This document shows, piece after piece, positions 53,800-63,746 of a DNA stretch of 64,000 nucleotides; position 1 is the first letter of the stretch; every line of letters starts with the position of its first letter. The notes beneath the pieces were generated by a model. The model saw nothing but the letters and a program-made list of their open reading frames with translations. It did not search any database and had not been told where the DNA came from. Origin of the DNA: Pseudomonadota bacterium. Lineage in GTDB: Bacteria > Pseudomonadota > Alphaproteobacteria > Rhodospirillales > Magnetospirillaceae. The translations under genes were made by a program, and so were the position numbers. The stretch is taken from NCBI GenBank assembly GCA_021848545.1, contig JAJZUL010000006.1, positions 39,751 through 103,750 on the forward strand, written 5' to 3'.

Positions 53800-54488
53800 C
53801 AGGCGGCGTCGGCGCGGGCCAACAATTGCAGCCGCGACCAATCGCAAATGACCAGCCCCATGGTCCGGCGCCGGACGACGCCGTGACGGGCCAGCTCGCC
53901 GATCGCCTGGGCCACCGCCTCGCGCGAGGTGCCGGCCCACGAGGCGATTTCCTTGTGATTGGGCATATCGGGAATATACCAGCCCTGGGGACGGCCGGGA
54001 TCGGGCTGGGCCAGGCGGATCAGTTCGCCGTAAATGCGCTGGCTTTCATTCTGGGTCGACAATTGCGTGACCCGCTGGTCGAGGGCGCGGACCACGCGGG
54101 CCAGACGCGTCAGCACCCGGATGGCGATATCGGGAAAGTCCCGCATGCAGGCGACGAACGGCACGCCGTCCAGCGAGGCGAGCACGCTGTCGCGGGTCGC
54201 CACCACCCGCGCCGACCGCTTCAGTCCGTCGATGGCCGCCAGCTCGCCGAAATAGTTGCCCGCCAGCACATCGGCCAGCGCCACCTCGCGATCCGCGGCC
54301 TGCGTCAGAATCCGCACGCTGCCTTCAATGACGAAATAAACGTCGAGCGTATCGCTGTCGCGATCGAACACCTGTTCGCCCGCAACATAGCGCTGCCAGC
54401 GGCAGCGCCGCTCGATCTCGCGCAAGGCCTCGGGATCAACGCCGGCGAACAGCTCGACCCCGCTCAGGCCCCCTTCGATCATCTCCAT
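53799..54488 (-). CDS. Crp/Fnr-family transcriptional regulator (Crp type)
   Basis: This 229-residue regulator has a cyclic-nucleotide-binding fold (about 15-130, including FGELAAIDGLKRSARVVA) and a C-terminal winged helix (MPNHKEIASWAGTSREAVAQAI). No N-terminal FNR-type cysteine cluster is seen, so oxygen sensing by Fe-S is unlikely. Ligand unknown. ATG 54488 was chosen; the longer frame to 54554 gives an unusual N-terminus. It is followed by element B copy 4 at its stop. The next gene is a lipoprotein transcribed in the same direction. Confidence 0.86.
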   Translation of the reverse strand: MEMIEGGLSGVELFAGVDPEALREIERRCRWQRYVAGEQVFDRDSDTLDVYFVIEGSVRILTQAADREVALADVLAGNYFGELAAIDGLKRSARVVATRDSVLASLDGVPFVACMRDFPDIAIRVLTRLARVVRALDQRVTQLSTQNESQRIYGELIRLAQPDPGRPQGWYIPDMPNHKEIASWAGTSREAVAQAIGELARHGVVRRRTMGLVICDWSRLQLLARADAA

Positions 54489-54583
54489 ACGCGACTGACC
54501 CCATGCGCCGCCCAACTGGAGTATCGGAAACCTTGGCGCCATTTGCAAGAACACGCCAGCGTCACCGATAAGGATCGGTCCGA

Positions 54584-55159
54584 CTACATCTGGAGCGCGC
54601 CCGACGAGGACTGCGAATTCTGGTTGCGCACCCCCGTCCCGAACAGACGAAGGGTCACGTCCGCCACGAGACGACCAAAGCGCGGATCGTCGGGACCGGC
54701 GGCCTCGGTCCAGCCGAACAAGGCCGACAGGGGCAGATCATGGTCGCAAAAAGCGGCCTCGACCCGGATCGTCCCGGACGCCACCGTGTCCGACCGGCCG
54801 ATACGGCCCCGGCACAGATCGTTGTCATCGGTCCCCTTCGGCGGATTGAAGGCCATCACCACCCGCAAATGGGGATGGGGCGCGGCCTTGGCGTCGGCCG
54901 TGAAAGCGGTCGGACGCGAAAAGACGTTGCCGGTCATGGAAACGGCCACCGCCTTGGCCAGATCGGCCGGACTCGTCTTGGGGAACGGGTTGCCGTGAAC
55001 CTCCACCAGCATGGGACCATGCGCGGTGGCGTAGACCATCTCGCTCCAGGTGCCGGCGCGTCGATAAACGGGGCCGACGGTCGCGGGGCCGGCGCATCCG
55101 GCCAGAATTGCGGTCGCGACGATGACGGCGGCCGCGGCCGTTGCGCGTTCAACCCGCAT
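54584..55159 (-). CDS. Lipoprotein of unknown function
   Basis: This 191-residue protein has a signal peptide with lipobox ILAGCAG, so it should be anchored in a membrane through a lipid. The mature part includes TWSEMVYATAHGPMLVEVHG, FNPPKGTDDNDLC and a segment with two Cys (DLCRGR, AAFCDHD) that could pair. I do not recognise a family. AAAGGA precedes ATG 55159. It lies upstream of the Crp-type gene on the same strand (95 bases). Function unknown. Confidence 0.72.
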   Translation of the reverse strand: MRVERATAAAAVIVATAILAGCAGPATVGPVYRRAGTWSEMVYATAHGPMLVEVHGNPFPKTSPADLAKAVAVSMTGNVFSRPTAFTADAKAAPHPHLRVVMAFNPPKGTDDNDLCRGRIGRSDTVASGTIRVEAAFCDHDLPLSALFGWTEAAGPDDPRFGRLVADVTLRLFGTGVRNQNSQSSSGALQM

Positions 55160-55297
55160 GACCGTATCCTTTCGAAACCGGACCGGATTCCTCTGTCGAT
55201 ATTTTGCTCTCTTTGCGCCCCGGCACAACAAATTTGCACTATTTTACAGGCCCGCCCCCATGATGGGCGCGATTTCGGCAAACCGGGGGAAGCGCCC

Positions 55298-56539
55298 TTG
55301 ACCCGTCTTGTTGCCGCGCTGCGCGGCGGCGCCTGGTTGAACGCGACGCGCGCCCGCGATTACGGGATCATCCTGTTCGTCCTGTATCTGGGCGGGTTCG
55401 CCGCCGCCATGGTCCATAACGGCGCCGCCGGGCATGGCGCCCTCGATTTCACCAGTTTCTACGCCGCCGGCGTCCAGTCCTTGCGCCATGCGGCGCAGGT
55501 CTATGACACGGCCGCCCATCTGGCGGCGGAACGGGCCGTCACCGCCAATCCCCACCTCACCTACAGCTATTTCTTCTACCCGCCGCTGTTGTTGCTGGTG
55601 CTGGCGCCGCTGGCCCTGCTGCCCTATTGGCCGGCTTTCCTGGTCTGGGAGCTGGGTCAGGGCGCCCTTTACGTCTGGGTGTTGCGGCGGATGGCGAAAA
55701 GATCCTGGCCGATCATGCCGATGCTGGCTTTTCCCGCCGGATTGTGGGCGGTGATCGTCGGCCAGAACGCCCTGTTGACCACCGGCCTGTTCGGCGCCGG
55801 CCTGTGGGCGCTCGCCCGCAAGCGCGAAATCCCGGCCGGCATCGCCTTCGGCCTGATCTGCCTCAAACCGCATTTCGGCCTGCTGATCCCCGTCGCCCTG
55901 CTGGCCGGCCGCCATTGGCGGGCGATTGTCGCGGCCACCCTCACCGTGCTGATCCTGGCCGCCGCCACGGTGCCGCTGTTCGGATTCCATGTCTGGCCCG
56001 CCTTCATCCACCTTTTCATCGGCGCGGCCACCGGGATTTACGGCGCCGCCCACGTCCCCCCCAACTGGCTGATGAGCCCGTTCGGCCTGGTCCTGGCCCT
56101 GGGCGGCGACCGCGCCGTCGCGTGGGGTCTTCAGGGCGCGGTGACGGTGATGGCGGCGATCCTGGTGGCCGCCATCTGGCGAAACCGCGACCATGATCCC
56201 GCCGCGCGGGCCATCGCCTTGCTGTCGGGCACCCTGCTGGCGGTGCCGGTGATGCTGTATTACGACGCCGAACCGATCGCCCTGTGCTTGGCCTGGAGCG
56301 CGCTGGCCGCGCGGCGCGGCGGCTGGCTGCCGTGGGAAAAAAGCCTGTATCTGGCCGCCTTCGGCATCTCCTTCCTGGCGCCGCCATTACGCGACATCCT
56401 GCCGGTCTCGCCCTTTTTGCCCTTGTCGGTGGCCCTGATGGCCCTGGCCTGGCGCCGCCGCATGGTCGGTTTCGATGGATTCGCCGGCGCCGATGGGTAT
56501 GATCCACCCCTTCGCGAGACAAGTCCGACGACGAGGTAA
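55298..56539 (+). CDS. GT87/DUF2029-type multi-helix glycosyltransferase-like protein
   Basis: This 413-residue protein has about ten hydrophobic helices. The pattern DFTSFYAAGVQSLRHAAQVYD at about 45-65 is the conserved Asp-containing segment of GT87/DUF2029, and LICLKPHFGLLIPVALL and GQNALLTTGLFGAGLWA are also typical. Such enzymes transfer mannose or arabinose from polyprenyl phosphate in actinobacteria; in proteobacteria the role is undefined. TTG 55298 was chosen with GGGGGA upstream. purB follows five bases later. Confidence 0.82.
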   Translation: MTRLVAALRGGAWLNATRARDYGIILFVLYLGGFAAAMVHNGAAGHGALDFTSFYAAGVQSLRHAAQVYDTAAHLAAERAVTANPHLTYSYFFYPPLLLLVLAPLALLPYWPAFLVWELGQGALYVWVLRRMAKRSWPIMPMLAFPAGLWAVIVGQNALLTTGLFGAGLWALARKREIPAGIAFGLICLKPHFGLLIPVALLAGRHWRAIVAATLTVLILAAATVPLFGFHVWPAFIHLFIGAATGIYGAAHVPPNWLMSPFGLVLALGGDRAVAWGLQGAVTVMAAILVAAIWRNRDHDPAARAIALLSGTLLAVPVMLYYDAEPIALCLAWSALAARRGGWLPWEKSLYLAAFGISFLAPPLRDILPVSPFLPLSVALMALAWRRRMVGFDGFAGADGYDPPLRETSPTTR

Positions 56540-56544
56540 GGCCG

Positions 56545-57860
<1,316 letters not shown>

Positions 57861-57861
<1 letters not shown>

Positions 57862-58073
57862 TGGACACCCTGGAGCAGCGCGTGATCGAACTGGAAACGC
57901 GCCTGACCCATCAGGAGCGCGTCTGCGACGATCTGTCGGGCGTGATCGCCGCCCAGGCCCGGACCATCGACGTCCTCACGGCGCAGATGCGGGCCTTGCG
58001 CGACCGCGTCGCCGACCTGGCGGCCGGCTGGCCCGGCGCGCCCCAGGACGAGCCTCCGCCGCCCCATTATTGA
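57861..58073 (+). CDS. SlyX-like coiled-coil protein
   Basis: This 70-residue protein starts MDTLEQRVIELETRLTHQER and is nearly all helical coiled coil, then ends in a Pro-rich tail (QDEPPPPHY). It matches the SlyX family, whose function is not known. Its start overlaps the purB stop. Starts are possible at 57858 or 57861; the second has better spacing to GGGAG. Confidence 0.85.
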
Positions 58074-58088
58074 TCGGTTTCGGACGCG

Positions 58089-58134
58089 GAGCCGGGCGTT
58101 TCGTCACTTGCCGATCGCCCGGCTCCGGCCTTTC
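58089..58134 (+). terminator. Possible terminator after purB-slyX
   Basis: GAGCCGGGCG and CGCCCGGCTC form a perfect ten-bp stem with a 17-base loop, followed by CGGCCTTTC. The T-run is short, so termination could be weak. The remaining spacer to 58310 is AT-richer and holds no gene. Confidence 0.5.
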
Positions 58135-58310
58135 GCCGCCATCAATGCGCCACAATCGCCGGCAAAACTTTCTATGGCTCCGCCAATCACGAAAAACCTT
58201 TTTATTCAACGCATTATTTCGATATCGGGGCCATTACGGCTTATTGACGGCGGCCGAAAAACGGGATTACGGTGATGCCGTATTGACTTGGCCAAGGCCA
58301 CTCCCCCCCG

Positions 58311-58832
58311 ATGCATGAACGGATCTATCCTCCCGAATTGGCGGTCGATGATCGTCTGCCCACCCATGCCCAATTCGCCGTGATGGCGGTCAACGGAAAG
58401 GTCGGTTTGGGCGTCAAGGCCAAACACCGCATTCCCCGCGGCACATTGGTCGCCCGCTTCACCGGACAATTATCCAACAAGATTTTTCAGCATTCCCTGC
58501 AAGTGTCCGCCGACACCCATCTTCACGATCCCTGGTTCGTCGGCCTGCTCACCCATTCCTGCTCGCCCAATTGCGTGCTCGACATGCAGCGTCTCGAAAT
58601 CTGCGCCCTCAACGACATCGCCGTCGGCGACTTGCTGACCATCGATTACGCGGTGACCGAGGATGTGCTGCACCGGCAATTCGCCTGCGGCTGCGGATCG
58701 CCCGCCTGCCGCAAATGGATCACCGGCCGGCGCGAGCCGGTCAACGAAATGGGGCAGGCCTATCTGCAGGGTCTGGCGGCGCGCAAGGTCAAGCGCATCG
58801 CGACCCGCCAGCAGCGCCGCGCCCTGCCCTGA
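58311..58832 (+). CDS. SET-domain protein (lysine methyltransferase family)
   Basis: This 173-residue protein has a SET domain with the AdoMet/substrate motif LLTHSCSPNCVLDMQRLEIC and the catalytic-Tyr region DLLTIDYAVTE, followed by a post-SET zinc motif FACGCGSPACRKW (C-x-C-x4-C, sharing the Cys of SPNC). SET proteins methylate lysines; in bacteria targets are unknown apart from a few cases. ATG 58311 follows an A/C-rich stretch with no strong ribosome binding site. A PLP decarboxylase follows ten bases later. Confidence 0.9.
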   Translation: MHERIYPPELAVDDRLPTHAQFAVMAVNGKVGLGVKAKHRIPRGTLVARFTGQLSNKIFQHSLQVSADTHLHDPWFVGLLTHSCSPNCVLDMQRLEICALNDIAVGDLLTIDYAVTEDVLHRQFACGCGSPACRKWITGRREPVNEMGQAYLQGLAARKVKRIATRQQRRALP

Positions 58833-58842
58833 ACGCCCATCC

Positions 58843-59985
58843 ATGATCGGACGGTTCGCCTCCGTCGCCGCCTTCATCCGCAGCGAACGCCCGGATGTGC
58901 CGGTCCACCTGTTGCGCCCGCGCCAAGTGCGGGCCGCCGCCCGGAGCTTCGTCGAAGGCTTTCCCGGCGACGTCCTCTATGCGGTGAAGTGCAACGCCCA
59001 TCCCCTGGTTCTGGAAACCCTGCACGGCCAGGGCATCCGCCATTTCGACGTGGCCTCGCCCATGGAAATCCGCCGCGTGGCGGAAACCTTGCCCGGAGCC
59101 ACCGCCTTTTACCACCACCCGGCAAAAAGCCCGGCCCAGATCGAGCTCGCCCGCGATTACGGCATCCGCCATTTCGCGGTGGATTGCATCGCCGAACTGG
59201 ACAAGGTGGCGGGGCTGGTGCCCGACGCCATTCCCATGGTGCGCCTGGCGATTCCGCCGGGCAACGGCGCGGTCTATGACCTTTCGACCAAGTTCGGCGC
59301 GCCCCCCGACCGGTTCCGGGCCGTTCTGGAGCATGCCCACGCCCTCGGTCTTTCGGCCGGAATCACCTTTCACGTGGGATCGCAATGCCTGGACCCCCAG
59401 GCGTTCCGCTCCGCCATCCGTCTGGCCACGTCTCTGTTGGACGAAACCGGCCTGCCGGTCCGGCTGATGGATATCGGCGGCGGCTTTCCCGCCTATTACC
59501 GCCTGACCGAGGCGCCGCCGCTGGCGGCCTATTTCGCCGCCATCGCCGAGGCCGGGCGGGAATGGGCGGCGCCGCGGGGCATCCGCCTGATGTGCGAACC
59601 CGGCCGCGCCCTGGCCGCCGAGGGCGGGTCGCTGCTCACCCGCATCGTGCTGACCAAGGCCGAGGCCATCCATATCAATGACGGCATTTTCGGCGGCCTG
59701 ACCGAAGTCTATTGGGGCAAGGAGGCCCTGTCCCTGCCCTACCGGGTCGTGGACGAGGACGGCCGCCCCCGGCGCGGTCGCGCCCGTCCGGTCGCGGTCT
59801 ACGGCCCCACCTGCGACGGCAACGACCGCCTGCCCTATCCCCTGGCGGTGCCCGAGGATGCGGGCGACGGCGATTACATCGAATTCAACCTGATCGGCGC
59901 CTATGGCCGCGAGATGGCGGCCCGCTATAACGGCATGGTGTCGGACGCCATGGCGACGATCGATTCCGATTTCGACGACGAATAG
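58843..59985 (+). CDS. Type III PLP decarboxylase, ornithine/lysine decarboxylase-like
   Basis: This 380-residue fold-III PLP enzyme has the PLP Lys in LYAVKCNAHP, HVGSQ, GGGFPAYYR for phosphate binding, CEPGRAL, and YGPTCDGND with the catalytic Cys and Asp. This pattern matches the ODC/LDC group that makes putrescine or cadaverine. Substrate specificity between ornithine and lysine is not clear. It is coupled closely to the SET-domain gene. The convergent TPR-sulfotransferase gene ends 14 bases downstream. Confidence 0.92.
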   Translation: MIGRFASVAAFIRSERPDVPVHLLRPRQVRAAARSFVEGFPGDVLYAVKCNAHPLVLETLHGQGIRHFDVASPMEIRRVAETLPGATAFYHHPAKSPAQIELARDYGIRHFAVDCIAELDKVAGLVPDAIPMVRLAIPPGNGAVYDLSTKFGAPPDRFRAVLEHAHALGLSAGITFHVGSQCLDPQAFRSAIRLATSLLDETGLPVRLMDIGGGFPAYYRLTEAPPLAAYFAAIAEAGREWAAPRGIRLMCEPGRALAAEGGSLLTRIVLTKAEAIHINDGIFGGLTEVYWGKEALSLPYRVVDEDGRPRRGRARPVAVYGPTCDGNDRLPYPLAVPEDAGDGDYIEFNLIGAYGREMAARYNGMVSDAMATIDSDFDDE

Positions 59986-59998
59986 CGGAAAGAGGGGG

Positions 59999-62128
59999 TC
60001 ATACGATACCGATCGGCGCGGGGGGACACCCTTTCGATAGGGTTGGGTCGGGCTTCGCATTCGTCAAGGGGGCACCCGCCGCCAGCGCCGCCATCAGCGG
60101 CGCCATCATTTCCGCCGACGGGCGGCGTTTTCCCACCGAATCGGCATAAAGCGGCCGGCGCACCTGGGCGGCGCTGGCGGTGCGCACCGGCCGGCGGGTG
60201 ACGGCGAAATCGCGGCAGGCCGGATGCCAGTCGAGACGACAGAAATCGAGCAGCCGGCGCACGGTTCCGTCGAAATCGCCCACCAGATCCTCATAGGCGA
60301 CATCCATCATGGCGCCGGACGGCAGCACCCGGCGCCAATGGTCCGCCAATCGGTCCTGCGCCCGCCAATAGCGGCCCAGCTCGGCCAGATCGTAGGCATA
60401 GGGGTGGTGATTGGAAAACAGGGTGGCGAAACAGGACAGGCAGGTATCGACCGGATCGCGCCGCACATGGATCAGCCGCGCGCCCGGCAACGCCAGATGG
60501 ATCAGGCCGGCGAAACGCAGATTGCCGGGCATCTTGTCCACCACCCGGCGCGTTTCCTCGCCGCCGCCGGCCACCGCGTTCCAGGCCGCCCGGGTCCAGG
60601 CGGCGCCCAGCCGGCGATAAGCCTCGCCATCCAATCCGGCGGCGACGGACGGTTTCAGGCGGGCCGCCGCCTCCGACCAGAACGGCATTTCGCCGGCGCC
60701 GGCCACCCGCGGATGGCTGGCCAGAATCTGTTCGACCAGGGTGGTGCCCGAACGCGGCATGCCGAACACGAAGATCGGCATGTCCGAGGCCACGCCTTGC
60801 GCCGGCCCCTGGAAACGGCGGGCGTCGAAGGCGGCCTCCATGGCCTCGAATTCGGCCAGGGCCGCCGCCTCGTCATAGGGCAAGACGGACCGCACCAGGA
60901 CATTGCCGTCGAGCAGATGGCGGAACGCCTCGTCGGCGCGGCCGATATCCGCCAGCGCCTTGCCCAGAGCGAAATGCAGATGCACCCGCTCCCCCCCATC
61001 CAGGCTTTCGGGCTCGGCGGCCAGTTTTTCCAGGATCGTCAAATGCCGGTCGTCCGCCTTCATGGTCTTGATGGCGGCCAATTGCCGCAGAATCGACGGG
61101 CGCGGGTCCAGATCGGCGGCCCGCTCCAAAGCGCGCACGGCCTCGTCCAGGTCGCCCAATTCCAGCAGCACGGTGCCCAGATTGGCGTGGGCGGCGGCAT
61201 CGTCGGGATGGCGGATCAGCGCCTCGCGCCAGCAGGATTCCGCCTCCTCGGGCCGCCCCAGGGCCTGAAAGGCGGCGCCGAGGTCGGTACGCGCCGCGGC
61301 GAAATCGGGATCGAGGGCCAGGGCCGCCTGGAAATGACCGACGGCCTCCTCCACCCGCCCGGCCGCCTGCGCCGCCAGACCGAGATTGGTGCGGGCGGCG
61401 ACGTGATCGGGTTTCAACGCCAAGGCCCGGGCGAAATCGTCGGACGCGGCCTCGAACTGGCCCAGGGCCAGATGGGCATTGCCGAGATTGTAATGGGTGG
61501 CCGCCACGTTCGGCGCCACCGCCGCCGCCCGTTCCAACCACTCGGCCGCCTCTTCCGGCCGGTTCAAGGCCAGCAGCGCCGTGCCGAGATTGGCCATCGC
61601 CACCGCCTCGTAAGGATCGGCCGCCAAAACCAGCCGGTAATGGAGAATGGCCTCTTCAGGACGGCCGGCGGCCTGGCGCAGCGCGCCCAAGGCGTTGCGG
61701 GCGGGCGCGTGGCCGGGGACGCGGCGGATCACCGTTTCCAACTGGGCGGTCGCCTCGTCGACGCGGCCCATGGCCCCCAGCGCCACGCCGAGATTGGTGC
61801 CGGCGGCGGCGAAATCGGGATCGGCGGCCACCGCCAGCCGGTAATGAAGGACGGCCTGCTCCAGCTTTCCATCCCCGTGCAGCAAGGTGCCCAGGGTGTT
61901 GTGCAGCGCCGGCTGGTCGGGAGAGTGGGCCACGGCCTCGCGCAGCAGCGCCATCGCCGCCGCCCGGTTGCCGCGCCCGGCCAGGATCAAAGCCAGATTA
62001 TGAGCCGCGCCGGCATGACCGACGTCGGAAACCAGCACCCGGCGATACAGATGTTCCGCCTCGTCGAGACGGCCCTCCCGATGACGGGCTTCGGCCGCGC
62101 GAAACAGACCCGTGGGGCCAGGGATCAA
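59999..62128 (-). CDS. TPR-sulfotransferase fusion protein
   Basis: This protein of about 709 residues has an N-terminal half of about twelve tetratricopeptide repeats (repeated pattern A-x2-NLG-x3-L-x2-G-x4-A) and a C-terminal sulfotransferase domain (about 460-680) with the PAPS loop PIFVFGMPRSGTTLVEQIL, the RDPVDTCLS segment and PGARLIHVRRD. Similar proteins are common in Rhodospirillales but acceptors are unknown. Start is uncertain: TTG 62128 overlapping the aldehyde dehydrogenase stop, or GTG 62143. It is translationally coupled to the upstream gene. Confidence 0.88.
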   Translation of the reverse strand: MIPGPTGLFRAAEARHREGRLDEAEHLYRRVLVSDVGHAGAAHNLALILAGRGNRAAAMALLREAVAHSPDQPALHNTLGTLLHGDGKLEQAVLHYRLAVAADPDFAAAGTNLGVALGAMGRVDEATAQLETVIRRVPGHAPARNALGALRQAAGRPEEAILHYRLVLAADPYEAVAMANLGTALLALNRPEEAAEWLERAAAVAPNVAATHYNLGNAHLALGQFEAASDDFARALALKPDHVAARTNLGLAAQAAGRVEEAVGHFQAALALDPDFAAARTDLGAAFQALGRPEEAESCWREALIRHPDDAAAHANLGTVLLELGDLDEAVRALERAADLDPRPSILRQLAAIKTMKADDRHLTILEKLAAEPESLDGGERVHLHFALGKALADIGRADEAFRHLLDGNVLVRSVLPYDEAAALAEFEAMEAAFDARRFQGPAQGVASDMPIFVFGMPRSGTTLVEQILASHPRVAGAGEMPFWSEAAARLKPSVAAGLDGEAYRRLGAAWTRAAWNAVAGGGEETRRVVDKMPGNLRFAGLIHLALPGARLIHVRRDPVDTCLSCFATLFSNHHPYAYDLAELGRYWRAQDRLADHWRRVLPSGAMMDVAYEDLVGDFDGTVRRLLDFCRLDWHPACRDFAVTRRPVRTASAAQVRRPLYADSVGKRRPSAEMMAPLMAALAAGAPLTNAKPDPTLSKGCPPAPIGIV

Positions 62129-63582
62129 AGACCGCCCATGCACATGTACTTGATCTCCACGAACTCGTCGATCCCGTGTCTCGACCCTTCGCGGCCCAAC
62201 CCCGATTCCTTCATACCACCAAAGGGGGCGACCTCGGTGGAAATTATTCCTTCGTTGATGCCGACGATGCCGTATTCCAGAGCGCGGGCCACCCGCCACA
62301 CCCGGCCGATATCGCGGCTGTAGAAATAGGCGGCCAGACCGAATTCGGTATCGTTGGCCATGCGCACCGCCTCCTCCTCGGTCCGGAAGCGGAACAGGGG
62401 CGCCACCGGACCGAAGGTTTCCTCCCGCGCGCACAGCATGTCGGCGGTCACGTCGGCCAGCACCGTGGGTTGGAAGAAGGTTCCGCCCAGAGCATGGCGG
62501 TGGCCGCCCGTAACCAGGCGCGCGCCCTTGGCCAGGGCATCAGTGATATGGCTTTCGACCTTGTCCACCGCCTGGGCGTTGATCAAAGGCCCCTGCTGGG
62601 CGACGCCGGACAAGGCCGGGCCGACGGTCAGGGCCTCGACCGCCCGGGCCAGACGGGCGGCGAAGGCGTCGTAAATCCCGTCCTGCACCAGCAGGCGGTT
62701 GGCGCAGACGCAGGTCTGGCCGGCATTGCGGTATTTGGAGGCCATGGCCCCGGCCACGGCGGCGTCGAGATCGGCGTCGTCGAAGACGATGAAAGGCGCG
62801 TTGCCGCCCAGTTCCAGGCTGACCTTCTTCATGGTGGCGGCCGAACGGGCCATGAGCAGCTTGCCGATCTCGGTCGAGCCGGTGAAGGACAGTTTGCGCA
62901 CCAGCGGATTGGCGGTCAGTTCGTCGCCCACCGGCACCGGATCGGACGCGGTCACCACGTTGAACACGCCCGGCGGAAGACCGGCGCGATCGGCCAGTTC
63001 GGCCAGGGCCAGGGCCGACAGGGGCGTGTCTTCGGCCGGCTTGACCACCACCGGACAGCCTGCGGCCAGGGCGGGGGCGCATTTGCGGGTGATCATGGCG
63101 TTGGGGAAATTCCAGGGCGTGATCGCCGCCACCACGCCCACCGGCTCCTTGGTCACGACGATGCGCCGTCCCGGCAGGTGTTCGGGGATGATTTCGCCGT
63201 ATACGCGCTTGCCCTCTTCGGCGAACCATTCGACGAAGGCCGCGCCGTAGACCACCTCGCCGGCGGCTTCGGCCAGCGGCTTGCCCTGTTCGGCGCTCAT
63301 CAGCCGGGCCAGGTCGTCCTTGGCCGCCAGGATCAGTTCGTACCAGCGGCGCAGGATGATGGCGCGCTCCTTGGCGGTCTTCGCCCGCCAGTCCGGCCAG
63401 GCCTTGGCCGCCGCCTCGATCGCCCGGCGGGTCTCCGCCGCCCCCATCGCCGGCACCGAACCGATCTCGGCGCCGTCGGCGGGATTGGTCACGGCGAAAC
63501 GGCCGCCGTCATCGGCGGCGACCCAGGCGCCGTCGATATAGGCTTCGGAGCGCAACAGACGATGATCGTTAAGACCCGGCAT
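62125..63582 (-). CDS. gabD: NAD(P)-dependent succinate-semialdehyde dehydrogenase
   Basis: This 485-residue aldehyde dehydrogenase contains PWNFPNAMITRKCAPALAAG, FTGSTEIGKLL, the catalytic Glu region LELGGNAPFIVFDDADLD and the catalytic Cys in NAGQTCVCANRLLV. The pattern CVCANR is typical of the GabD family. It converts succinate semialdehyde to succinate, for example from GABA. ATG 63582. Its stop overlaps the TPR-sulfotransferase start. No gabT is nearby, so GABA use is not proven. Confidence 0.92.
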   Translation of the reverse strand: MPGLNDHRLLRSEAYIDGAWVAADDGGRFAVTNPADGAEIGSVPAMGAAETRRAIEAAAKAWPDWRAKTAKERAIILRRWYELILAAKDDLARLMSAEQGKPLAEAAGEVVYGAAFVEWFAEEGKRVYGEIIPEHLPGRRIVVTKEPVGVVAAITPWNFPNAMITRKCAPALAAGCPVVVKPAEDTPLSALALAELADRAGLPPGVFNVVTASDPVPVGDELTANPLVRKLSFTGSTEIGKLLMARSAATMKKVSLELGGNAPFIVFDDADLDAAVAGAMASKYRNAGQTCVCANRLLVQDGIYDAFAARLARAVEALTVGPALSGVAQQGPLINAQAVDKVESHITDALAKGARLVTGGHRHALGGTFFQPTVLADVTADMLCAREETFGPVAPLFRFRTEEEAVRMANDTEFGLAAYFYSRDIGRVWRVARALEYGIVGINEGIISTEVAPFGGMKESGLGREGSRHGIDEFVEIKYMCMGGL

Positions 63583-63656
63583 GGCTGATTTCCGCTTATG
63601 AACAGGATGTTCGGCCAGGATATCGCGACCGGGCGGATGCGGCAAAGCCCGCATCC

Positions 63657-63746
63657 GGGCGCGCAGGCGCCCGATTCGTTGAATCGGCGGCCTGCGCCGC
63701 CGGGCGCGCAGGCGCCCGATTCAATAAATCGGCGGCCTGCGCCGCC
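63657..63746. repeat. Two tandem 45-bp palindromic repeats
   Basis: GGGCGCGCAGGCGCCCGATT begins each 45-bp unit (63657-63701 and 63702-63746); they differ at a few bases (CGTTG and CAATA near the centre). Each is an imperfect palindrome. A third unit starts (GGGCGC) and is broken by A7. Before them is a hairpin, CGGATGCGG-CAAAG-CCCGCATCCG (63634-63656). No gene is seen in the 418 bases from 63583 to the end. Confidence 0.8.
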
